Assembly: GCA_902791885.1 (NCBI GenBank)
Contig: CADAXO010000028.1
Span: 1-13,735 of the forward strand
Direction: 5' to 3'
From: Oscillospiraceae bacterium
GTDB taxonomy: Bacteria > Bacillota_A > Clostridia > Saccharofermentanales > Saccharofermentanaceae
DNA: 13,735 nucleotides
Part shown: in pieces, positions 6,746 through 13,735 of the stretch
Layout of the letters: each line of letters starts with the position of its first letter
How positions within the stretch are numbered: position 1 is the first letter of the stretch
The notes under the pieces: generated by a model
Told to the model about the DNA's origin: nothing
Seen by the model: only the letters and a program-made list of their open reading frames with translations
Database searches by the model: none
Made by a program: the position numbers and the translations under genes

Positions 6746-7927
6746 ATGTCTAACGAAATGCAGCTTAAGTACGGTTGTAATCCCAATCAGAAGCCTTCCA
6801 GGATCTTCATGGAGAATGGCTCTGATCTTCCCATTGAAGTGTTGAACGGCAAGCCCGGTTATATCAACCTTCTCGATGCCTTCAACGGCTGGCAGCTTGT
6901 AAGAGAACTTAAGAAGGCTACGGGACTTCCTTCCGCAACTTCTTTCAAGCACGTTTCACCTGCAGGTGCTGCAGTAGGCAAGCCCCTTTCAGAGACTGAA
7001 GCTAAGATCTACTTCGTAGATGATCTGGGCGAGCTTTCTCCGATCGCTTGCGCTTATGCAAGAGCAAGAGGCGCTGACAGAATGAGTTCTTACGGCGATT
7101 TCGTTGCACTTTCCGATACATGCGATGCCATCACGGCTACAATGCTCGCAAGAGAAGTTTCTGACGGTATCATCGCTCCTGACTATACTGATGAGGCTCT
7201 TGAGATCCTTAAGACAAAGAGAAAGGGCACATACAACGTAATCAAGATCGATCCCGAGTATAAGCCCGATCCTATCGAGAAGAAGCAGGTCTTCGGTGTT
7301 ACATTCGAGCAGGGAAGAAACGAGCTCGACATCAACGAGGAACTTCTCAACAACCTCGTAACCGACAATAAGGTTATCCCTGATGACAAGAAGATCGATC
7401 TTCTTATCTCACTCATCACATTGAAGTACACACAGAGTAATTCCGTATGCTACGTTAAGGACGGTCAGGCAATCGGTATCGGTGCAGGACAGCAGTCAAG
7501 AATCCACTGCACACGTCTTGCAGGCAACAAGGCTGATATCTGGTGGCTCCGCCAGCACCCGAAGGTTATGGGGCTTAAGTTCGTTGACGGCATCAGAAGA
7601 CCTGACAGAGACAACACTATCGACGTTTATATCTCTGATGAGCACGATGATGTATTAAGAGACGGCACATGGCAGACTCTGTTCAAGGAGAAGCCGGAAG
7701 TTCTCACAGAAGAAGAGAAGAAGGAGTGGCTTGCCAAGAATACTGACGTTGCTTTGGGTTCCGACGCTTTCTTCCCGTTCGGTGATAACATCGAGAGAGC
7801 TTATAAGAGCGGTGTTAAGTACATAGCTGAGCCCGGCGGTTCCATAAGAGACGACCATGTCATCATGACTTGCAATAAGTACGATATGGCTATGGCCTTC
7901 ACCGGCATCAGACTCTTCCATCATTAA
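6746..7927 (+). CDS. Stand-alone AICAR formyltransferase (PurH C-terminal-type)
   Basis: A 393-aa protein corresponding to the AICAR transformylase part of PurH without the N-terminal MGS-like IMP cyclohydrolase domain. It formylates AICAR to FAICAR with 10-formyl-tetrahydrofolate. Visible motifs are LKYGCNPNQKPS, SFKHVSPAGAAVG with the catalytic Lys68-His69 pair, YGDFVALSDTCD, KYTQSNSVCYVKDGQAIGIG, GAGQQSRIHCTRLAG, GSDAFFPFGDNIERA, and the terminal MAFTGIRLFHH. All are conserved, so the enzyme should be active. It starts 7 bases after purO, with AAGGAG at 6730-6735 within the end of that gene. The name purH is often applied, but only half of PurH is present. Confidence 0.94.
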   Translation: MSNEMQLKYGCNPNQKPSRIFMENGSDLPIEVLNGKPGYINLLDAFNGWQLVRELKKATGLPSATSFKHVSPAGAAVGKPLSETEAKIYFVDDLGELSPIACAYARARGADRMSSYGDFVALSDTCDAITATMLAREVSDGIIAPDYTDEALEILKTKRKGTYNVIKIDPEYKPDPIEKKQVFGVTFEQGRNELDINEELLNNLVTDNKVIPDDKKIDLLISLITLKYTQSNSVCYVKDGQAIGIGAGQQSRIHCTRLAGNKADIWWLRQHPKVMGLKFVDGIRRPDRDNTIDVYISDEHDDVLRDGTWQTLFKEKPEVLTEEEKKEWLAKNTDVALGSDAFFPFGDNIERAYKSGVKYIAEPGGSIRDDHVIMTCNKYDMAMAFTGIRLFHH

Positions 7928-7948
7928 TAAAGGCGGAATATTGAAGTA

Positions 7949-9202
7949 ATGGAATCTATTGAAGAAGCTTATATTACTTTGCCTAAGGGCTTTAGGGCCT
8001 CGGGTGTATCTGCAGGAATGAAGTGCAGCGATCCTGCTAATATCAATAAGGATGATCCCAAGTCATCTTATCTTGATATGGCTCTGATCGTTTCCGATGT
8101 TCCGGCTGAAGTTGCAGGTGTTTATACATCCAATCTTGTTAAGGGACATTCACTTACAAGAACTATCGAAATTATAAACAGCGGCAGCAAGGTAAGAGGT
8201 ATCGTCATCAACAGTAAGGTTGCCAATGCGGGCGTAGGCCCTGCAGGCGTTGCTGATGCTGAAGAAGTAGCAGGTAAGATCGCTGAGAGATTAGGCTGCG
8301 ACAGCAAGCAGATCATGACTGCTTCCACAGGTGTTATCGGGTCGAGACTTCCTCTTGATAAGATGACTGCGGCTGTTCCGGGACTTGTTGATTCTCTTTC
8401 AGCTGAGGAAGAGAGTGCACATAACTCCGAGTATGCGATGATGACTACGGATACTGTTCCCAAGGAAGTCGCAGCTGTCATCACAATGGGTGACGGCAAG
8501 GAAGTAACTATAGCTGCTCAGGCTAAAGGCTCCGGTATGATCCATCCGAACCTCGCCACCATGATCAGCGTCTTTACAACTGACGCCAACATAAGCAGCG
8601 CTCTTATCGATAAAGCTCTCCGAAAAGCAGTAAAGTACACATTCAACCGTGTAAGCGTAGACGGCGATACTTCGGTATGCGATTCCGTTATCGTTATGGC
8701 TAACGGCGCTTCCGGTGCTTCCGAGATCACAGAAGGAAGCGAAGACTATGAGCTTTTCGAGCAGGCTCTTACCAAGCTTTCCGACGATCTTGCAAGAATG
8801 CTTGCTTCCGACGGAGAGGGTGCTTCCAAGTTTATTGAGATCGAAGTAACAGGTGCCAAGGATGAGTACGATGCGAAGCTTATCGTAACTTCCGTAGCAA
8901 GATCACCTCTTGTTAAGACGGCAATGTTCGGCGAGGATGCCAACATCGGAAGAGTTCTTACGGCAGTAGGATATTCAGGAGCTAAGTTCAATCCCGAAAA
9001 GATTGATATACTTGTAGGCGGTATGCTGTTCTTCCATGACGGCATATGCGTTGATTTTGATGAAGATGAAGCTGCAAAGATCCTTGCTGAGCATGATATC
9101 TTTATCCAGATCAAATTAAGCGAGGGAGACGCTTACGACCGCATGTTTACATGTGATTTTACGTATGATTACGTTAAGATAAACGGTAGTTACAGAACTT
9201 AA
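7949..9202 (+). CDS. argJ: ArgJ-type glutamate/ornithine N-acetyltransferase, variant oxyanion motif
   Basis: A 417-aa ArgJ homologue that in arginine synthesis moves acetyl from acetylornithine to glutamate; bifunctional members also use acetyl-CoA. The precursor self-cleaves before a Thr to give alpha and beta chains: KGSGMIHPNLATM is present with Thr204 as the nucleophile. Lys193, DGEGASKF with Glu290, and the terminal YDYVKINGSYRT (Asn412, Thr417) are kept. The usual NSGNANACTG segment reads NSKVANAGVG (88-97), so the Thr of the oxyanion hole is Val96. The usual DGDTSTND reads DGDTSVCD. It is therefore a divergent but probably folded member. No argB, argC or argD lies beside it; neighbours are purine and NAD genes. 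AAAGGCGG at 7929-7936 serves as the ribosome site. Confidence 0.9.
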   Translation: MESIEEAYITLPKGFRASGVSAGMKCSDPANINKDDPKSSYLDMALIVSDVPAEVAGVYTSNLVKGHSLTRTIEIINSGSKVRGIVINSKVANAGVGPAGVADAEEVAGKIAERLGCDSKQIMTASTGVIGSRLPLDKMTAAVPGLVDSLSAEEESAHNSEYAMMTTDTVPKEVAAVITMGDGKEVTIAAQAKGSGMIHPNLATMISVFTTDANISSALIDKALRKAVKYTFNRVSVDGDTSVCDSVIVMANGASGASEITEGSEDYELFEQALTKLSDDLARMLASDGEGASKFIEIEVTGAKDEYDAKLIVTSVARSPLVKTAMFGEDANIGRVLTAVGYSGAKFNPEKIDILVGGMLFFHDGICVDFDEDEAAKILAEHDIFIQIKLSEGDAYDRMFTCDFTYDYVKINGSYRT

Positions 9203-9223
9203 ACATATTGTTGGGGGGAGAAT

Positions 9224-11122
9224 ATGAAGGACGGTTTTGTCAGAGTAGGATCAGCTGCGCCTGAGATCAGGGTCGCAGATGTGGATTATAACGTTGCGCA
9301 GATAATCAGGCTTTGTTCAGAAGCTGATCTTAAGAAGTGCTCTCTGATCGTTTTCCCCGAACTGTCAATAACAGGCTACACATGCGGCGATCTTTTCCTC
9401 CAGGATGAGCTCATCGAGTCTGCTTTAAGAGGACTTTACGATATTGTAGAAGCTTCATCCGACTTGAATCTTGCGATCGTCGTAGGCCTTCCTTTGAAGC
9501 TTGAAGGCAAGCTTTATAACGTTGCTGCAGTTGTTGCCAAGGGCGAGGTTATAGGTTATGTTCCTAAGAGGTTCATTCCCAATTATTCCGAGTTCTACGA
9601 GAAGCGTTACTTCGTGCCTTATGAGGGCGAAGAGGAGACAGAGGACGGAATACCGTTCGGTAACTTCGTGTTCAGAAATGAGACATATGATGACTTTACG
9701 TTCGGCGTAGAGATCTGCGAGGATCTCTGGGTTCCGAATCCTCCTTCTGTTAAGGCTTCAATGTCAGGAGCCACGATTATCTGTAATCTTTCCGCTTCCG
9801 ATGAAGTTATCGGGAAGAGGGACTACAGAAAGAAACTGGTCTCATTAACTTCCGGAAGACTTATAAGCGGATACATTTATTCCGACTGCGGATTTGGTGA
9901 ATCAACGCAGGATATGGTGTTCGCGGGCCACAGGATGATATGCGAGAACGGATCCGTTCTTAATGAATCATCCTGCTTCGGTGATGCCGGTGTTATCTAT
10001 GCTGATATCGACCTCCAAAGACTCGCCCACGACAGAATAAGAAATACTTTCGAGAGGGATGCCGAGCCTTTAAGTATCGTATACTTCGATACCGAACCCG
10101 CTACGGATCTTAATGTCGAGCGTGTGATCCCGGCTTATCCTTTCGTTCCTTCAGATACGACAGATCTTGCTTCAAGATGTGACGAGATCCTCACTATGCA
10201 GGCAGCAGGTCTTGCAACGAGACTGAAGCATATTCACGGTAAGTGTGCTGTAGTCGGTCTTTCCGGCGGACTTGATTCCACGCTTGCGTTGATCGTTACG
10301 GTTCATGCTTTCGATATGCTGGGCCTCGACCGCAAGGGCATTATCGCCGTTACAATGCCGGGATTCGGTACGACTTCCAGAACTAAAGGCAATTCCGAGA
10401 AGCTTGCCGAGGCATACGGTGTAACCCTTAAGACTGTTGATATCAAGCTTGCCGTAAGACAGCATTTCGAGGATATCGGACACGATGAGGCTGTTCACGA
10501 TGTAACTTATGAGAATTCACAGGCCCGTGAGCGTACTCAGATCCTTATGGATGTTGCTAATAAGCACGGCGGTATCGTTATAGGTACGGGAGATCTTTCC
10601 GAGCTGGCATTGGGCTGGGCTACTTATAACGGTGACCACATGTCTATGTACGGAGTTAATACATCAATCCCTAAGACTCTTGTAAGGCACATTGTTTCCT
10701 TCGAGTCGACAAGGACAGAAGGTGTGCTTTCCGATGTATTGAAGGATATCGTTGACACACCTGTATCTCCCGAGCTTTTGCCTCCTGATGATAACGGTGA
10801 GATCAGTCAGAAGACCGAAGACCTCGTAGGTCCTTATGATCTTCATGATTTCTTCCTTTACTATTTCCTGAGATGGGGATTTAAGCCTTCCAAGATCTAT
10901 AGGCTTGCGCTCATGGCATTTGACGGTAAGTTCGATCCGGAAGTTATCTATAAGTGGGAAGAGACTTTCATCAGAAGGTTCTTCAACCAGCAGTTTAAGC
11001 GTTCATGTCTGCCGGACGGTCCTAAGGTCGGTACGGTAACGCTTTCTCCGAGAGGCGACTGGAGAATGCCTTCGGATGCGGTATCAGCTTTGTGGCTTGA
11101 TGATCTTAAGAGTGTGCTGTAA
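9224..11122 (+). CDS. nadE: Glutamine-dependent NAD+ synthetase
   Basis: A 632-aa two-domain enzyme that amidates nicotinic acid adenine dinucleotide to NAD+ using ATP and glutamine. The N-terminal nitrilase-type glutaminase (about 1-290) carries the complete triad: Glu46 in FPELSITGY, Lys115 in VPKRFIPNY and Cys165 in VEICEDLWVP. The C-terminal synthetase (about 315-632) has the ATP pyrophosphatase loop GLSGGLDSTLA (345-355), IGTGDLSELALGW, YGVNTSIPKTLVR and a C-terminal FNQQFKRSCLPDGPK segment. Length and order match the large glutamine-using class, not the short ammonia-dependent NadE. A G-rich ribosome site GGGGGGAG (9211-9218) precedes ATG 9224, 21 bases after argJ. It is probably part of the same transcript. 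Confidence 0.96.
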   Translation: MKDGFVRVGSAAPEIRVADVDYNVAQIIRLCSEADLKKCSLIVFPELSITGYTCGDLFLQDELIESALRGLYDIVEASSDLNLAIVVGLPLKLEGKLYNVAAVVAKGEVIGYVPKRFIPNYSEFYEKRYFVPYEGEEETEDGIPFGNFVFRNETYDDFTFGVEICEDLWVPNPPSVKASMSGATIICNLSASDEVIGKRDYRKKLVSLTSGRLISGYIYSDCGFGESTQDMVFAGHRMICENGSVLNESSCFGDAGVIYADIDLQRLAHDRIRNTFERDAEPLSIVYFDTEPATDLNVERVIPAYPFVPSDTTDLASRCDEILTMQAAGLATRLKHIHGKCAVVGLSGGLDSTLALIVTVHAFDMLGLDRKGIIAVTMPGFGTTSRTKGNSEKLAEAYGVTLKTVDIKLAVRQHFEDIGHDEAVHDVTYENSQARERTQILMDVANKHGGIVIGTGDLSELALGWATYNGDHMSMYGVNTSIPKTLVRHIVSFESTRTEGVLSDVLKDIVDTPVSPELLPPDDNGEISQKTEDLVGPYDLHDFFLYYFLRWGFKPSKIYRLALMAFDGKFDPEVIYKWEETFIRRFFNQQFKRSCLPDGPKVGTVTLSPRGDWRMPSDAVSALWLDDLKSVL

Positions 11123-11142
11123 GGCTTGGGGGATAAGTAAGG

Positions 11143-12654
11143 TTGCTTTTTAATTCCATACAGTTCGCTTTATTCTTCGCCGTAGTACTTCTGGTGTTCT
11201 ACGTTTTGCCGCCGCGTGTCCGCGTGTGGTGGCTTCTTGTCGCCAGCTTGTTCTTCTATTGCTACGAGAGTAAAGAGAACCCCATTAATGAGCAGTCAAT
11301 TTATCTTTTTATTGCCATTGGAGTTTCTTATGTAAGTGCAGTTATCATGGATCTGATACCTGCCGAAGGAAGGCTTAAGATATTAAGGGGGATCCTTCTT
11401 GCCGAAGGCCTTATTGCCGACTTCGGAATGCTGATCTACTTTAAGTATACGAAATTCTTCATTGAACTTATCAACCCCCGCATTGTTGCAAATGGCGGGG
11501 TTGCTATATCTACGGATTTTAATCTCATCATGCCTCTGGGTATCTCTTTCTTCATCTTTACATCAACGGGTTACCTCATTGATGTGTTTAAGAAGAAGAC
11601 CAAGGCTGAGAGAAATCCTTTCTATTATGCACTTTTCACATGCTTTTTCCCCTGCATTCTCTCGGGCCCTATCGAGAGGGCAGACCACCTTATACCGCAG
11701 CTTAAGGAACTTCATAAGGTTAAGGTATTCGATGTCGACAGATTCGCCAACGGCTTCTTTATGCTCATATGGGGTCTGTTCGCGAAGATGGTAATTGCAG
11801 ACAGAATCGCAATGATCGTAGATAACGTTTACGGACAGTATTATCTTTACGGCTCTGTCGAGATCATATTCGCTTCGATATGCTACTCGATACAGATCTA
11901 CTGCGACTTCATGAGTTATTCCGCTATCGCACTGGGTTGCGCCAAGCTTATGGGTATCGATGTATTCGATAACTTCGCTGCTCCTTATCTGTCCTTAAGC
12001 ATCAAGGAGTTCTGGAGAAGATGGCATATCTCCTTAAGTTCCTGGCTCCGTGATTACGTTTACATTCCTTTAGGAGGAAGCCGCTGCTCCAAGATCAGAA
12101 AGTACCTTAATGTTCTCATTACGTTCCTTGTAAGCGGATTCTGGCACGGTGCCGGCATCAACTTCATCATCTGGGGTGCGATACACGGTGTTATTCAGGT
12201 GCTTGACGACCTGACACTTCCGCTTCGCCGTAAGATAAATGAGCTAACACATTCGAAAACAGACAGCTTCGGCCACAGATTCGGTCAGGGCCTTGTTACG
12301 TTTATCCTCGTGGATCTTGCGTGGGTGTTCTTCCGTGTAACTGACTTCGATATGGCTATAACGCTTATAAAGAGAATGTTCATGAAGCCCGACCTTTGGG
12401 TATTGTTCAATGACGGAATTTATAACCTCGGCTTGAACCGCAAGGAATTCAATATTCTGTTCATTGCTTTGATCGTTCTTGTTGTGATGGATATTGCAAG
12501 AAAGAAGAAAGATAAGTCACTTGGTGATATTATGGTCGAGCAGCCCTGGTGGTTCAGATGGGCTGCGATAATCATGCTGTTCTTTGCAGTGCTGACGTTC
12601 GGTATTTACGGTCCTTCGTTTGATGCGAGTGACTTTATCTACCTGCAGTTCTAG
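11143..12654 (+). CDS. MBOAT-family O-acyltransferase (AlgI/DltB-like)
   Basis: A 503-aa polytopic membrane protein of the MBOAT family, which passes acyl groups across the membrane for O-acylation of extracellular polymers, as AlgI does for alginate and DltB for teichoic acid. Hydrophobic segments run from residue 8 to the C-terminus. Landmarks are the N-terminal LFNSIQFALFF, PLGISFFIFTSTGYLIDV, FFPCILSGPIERA, IQIYCDFMSYSAIALG, EFWRRWHISLSSWLRDYVYIPLGG, and SGFWHGAGINFIIWG with the invariant His335. The start is TTG 11143, giving the usual M-L-F-N-S family N-terminus, with GGGGGA (11128-11133) upstream. Its TAG overlaps the ribosome site of the next gene, which encodes an SGNH-type partner. 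The polymer acylated is not known; the upstream GH5 and CapA genes suggest a surface polysaccharide. Confidence 0.93.
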   Translation: MLFNSIQFALFFAVVLLVFYVLPPRVRVWWLLVASLFFYCYESKENPINEQSIYLFIAIGVSYVSAVIMDLIPAEGRLKILRGILLAEGLIADFGMLIYFKYTKFFIELINPRIVANGGVAISTDFNLIMPLGISFFIFTSTGYLIDVFKKKTKAERNPFYYALFTCFFPCILSGPIERADHLIPQLKELHKVKVFDVDRFANGFFMLIWGLFAKMVIADRIAMIVDNVYGQYYLYGSVEIIFASICYSIQIYCDFMSYSAIALGCAKLMGIDVFDNFAAPYLSLSIKEFWRRWHISLSSWLRDYVYIPLGGSRCSKIRKYLNVLITFLVSGFWHGAGINFIIWGAIHGVIQVLDDLTLPLRRKINELTHSKTDSFGHRFGQGLVTFILVDLAWVFFRVTDFDMAITLIKRMFMKPDLWVLFNDGIYNLGLNRKEFNILFIALIVLVVMDIARKKKDKSLGDIMVEQPWWFRWAAIIMLFFAVLTFGIYGPSFDASDFIYLQF

Positions 12655-12658
12655 GGGG
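12653..12658 (+). promoter_or_regulatory. Ribosome binding site AGGGGG fused to the MBOAT stop codon
   Basis: The TAG stop (12652-12654) of the MBOAT gene forms the first bases of AGGGGG, 7 bases before GTG 12666. This fixes the start of the following SGNH gene and implies coupled translation of the pair. Confidence 0.65.
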
Positions 12659-12665
12659 TTCGGAA

Positions 12666-13735
12666 GTGAAGGAGAAAGTTAAGGAGTATACAAAGAAAGT
12701 ACTTAAGACTCTTCTTAATACCGTACGAGTTGCGGCATTCCTTCTTGTTGTCGTATTTTTGCTTGGAATCTGGCATTCATGGTTCAGACCCAAGAACTAC
12801 GACGGCGGCCTTATGATGGAGACTTTCTATGAGCAGCCTGAGAACAGCATTGATGTGCTTTGTATCGGAAGTTCCCACACCTTTGTTGATATCAATACCG
12901 GTGTTCTTTGGAATGAGCAGGGAATAGCTTCTTATGTCTTAGGCGGCTCCATGCAGCCGTTCTGGAATTCCTACTACTATCTTAAGGAAGCCGTTAAGAC
13001 ACAGACACCGAGTCTCGTTATCCTGGAAGCTCTGGCATGCAATATGCCCGATGACTACAGCGATCACGGAATGATCGTCAACAACGTGTCCGGAATGCGC
13101 TGGAGTATGAATAAACTTGAAGCTATTAGAGCAAGTGTATGCGATACTGACGGCGTAATCGACTACACTCTTCTTTTCGAAGAGTATCACGAGAGATACA
13201 GCGAGCTTAATATTACGGATATAGCGGAAGAACTCGGTGATACTGTCAGAACCGAGAACTGGAAGGGCTTTTACGATTATTTCCGTATCGATCCTATTAA
13301 TGAGCCCATTTTCGATGAGGATGTAGATCCAGTGCCGATCACTAATAAGCAGGAATACTATTACAGAAAGATAATCGAGTTCTGTGAGGAAGCAGGTATC
13401 CCGCTTCTTGTTATCGTATCTCCTGACGGCGGATACAACACAGACGCCAGAGCGTATTACCGCTATGCTGCTGAAGTAGCTGAAGAGTACGGCGTGGATT
13501 TTGTTGATTTCAATGAGTATTACGATGAGATGGATCTTGATTTCTCTTGTGACTTCGGTGATATCGGTCACCTTAATTACAGCGGAAACAGGAAGTTTAC
13601 TTCTGTCCTGGGCGATTATCTTGACGAGAACTTCGACCTTCCCGACAGAAGCGGGGATACTTCGGGTCTTTATGATTCATGGGAATTAAACTATATCTAC
13701 ACTGAAGCCAGGGCAGATAATTACAGATTAAGGAC
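12666..13735 (+). CDS. Membrane-anchored SGNH/AlgX-DltD-like acyl-transfer partner (3' end missing)
   Basis: An open frame runs from GTG 12666 to the window edge (356 codons seen, no stop). A basic N-terminus (KEKVKEYTKKVLK) and one hydrophobic helix (about residues 20-36) make it a signal-anchor protein with its bulk outside the cell. The extracellular part has an SGNH-hydrolase look: VLCIGSSHTFVDIN with candidate nucleophile Ser70, Asn101 after the GGSMQPFWN strand, and D-x-x-H in DFGDIGHLNYSGN (Asp299, His302). Proteins of this kind (AlgX, AlgJ, DltD, WssI types) work with an MBOAT protein in O-acetylation of exopolysaccharide. It lies 11 bases after the MBOAT gene. The oxyanion Asn assignment is tentative, and the full length is unknown. 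Confidence 0.88.
   Translation, partial: MKEKVKEYTKKVLKTLLNTVRVAAFLLVVVFLLGIWHSWFRPKNYDGGLMMETFYEQPENSIDVLCIGSSHTFVDINTGVLWNEQGIASYVLGGSMQPFWNSYYYLKEAVKTQTPSLVILEALACNMPDDYSDHGMIVNNVSGMRWSMNKLEAIRASVCDTDGVIDYTLLFEEYHERYSELNITDIAEELGDTVRTENWKGFYDYFRIDPINEPIFDEDVDPVPITNKQEYYYRKIIEFCEEAGIPLLVIVSPDGGYNTDARAYYRYAAEVAEEYGVDFVDFNEYYDEMDLDFSCDFGDIGHLNYSGNRKFTSVLGDYLDENFDLPDRSGDTSGLYDSWELNYIYTEARADNYRLR

Noticed and set aside
11473..11502. Inverted repeat AACCCC...GGGGTT with an inner CATT...AATG inside the MBOAT gene
   Set aside because: It lies within well-conserved coding sequence, has two internal mismatches or a bulge and no T-run directly after it; probably chance.
12939..13571. Long minus-strand open frame (about 210 codons)
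   Set aside because: It lies opposite the SGNH gene, whose plus-strand frame has clear family motifs, a ribosome site and matching operon spacing; the minus-strand protein shows no recognisable motif.

Overview
The window looks like a chromosomal segment of a Gram-positive Clostridia-type bacterium (gut or rumen Firmicutes; family not resolvable by eye). The signs are strong AGGAGG-type ribosome sites, heavy use of AGA for arginine, TPTP-linker lipoproteins, a B. subtilis-type PurF layout with [4Fe-4S] cysteines, and a split purine end-step (PurO-like IMP cyclohydrolase plus a stand-alone AICAR formyltransferase). There is no sign of phage, transposon, CRISPR array, tRNA or rRNA. Coding density is very high and no gap exceeds 200 bases.

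Layout: bases 1-49 are the last codons of an upstream gene. A GNAT-family acetyltransferase (56-534) follows; its reading frame is broken near base 447, so the conserved C-terminus lies in another frame. A perfect 11-bp hairpin (563-588) separates it from a convergent small HEAT-repeat protein on the minus strand (951-610). Bases 952-1131 form a divergent promoter region with a good sigma-A promoter (TTGAAT, 17 bases, TATACT) pointing right.

From 1132 to the end all ten genes point right, with gaps of at most about 21 bases, several overlaps and no visible terminator. The order is: GH5 glycosidase lipoprotein, CapA-like metallophosphatase-fold lipoprotein, purE, purF, purN, purO-like, AICAR formyltransferase, argJ, glutamine-dependent nadE, an AlgI/DltB-type MBOAT acyltransferase, and an SGNH-fold membrane-anchored partner that runs off the window. 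It reads as one long, functionally mixed transcription unit: envelope and polysaccharide genes at both ends, with nucleotide, arginine and NAD biosynthesis in the middle. The purine block covers PRPP to phosphoribosylamine, GAR formylation, the N5-CAIR step and the last two steps to IMP. purD, purL, purM, purC and purB are not in the window.

The most striking observation is that the PurF homologue has an intact phosphoribosyltransferase domain and iron-sulfur cysteines but has lost the key glutaminase residues: the nucleophile Cys is Ser, the oxyanion Asn-Gly is Asp-Ser, and the H-x-R-Y-S-T motif is degraded. ArgJ nearby also departs from its family at the oxyanion-hole motif. By contrast, the glutaminase triad of NadE is intact.
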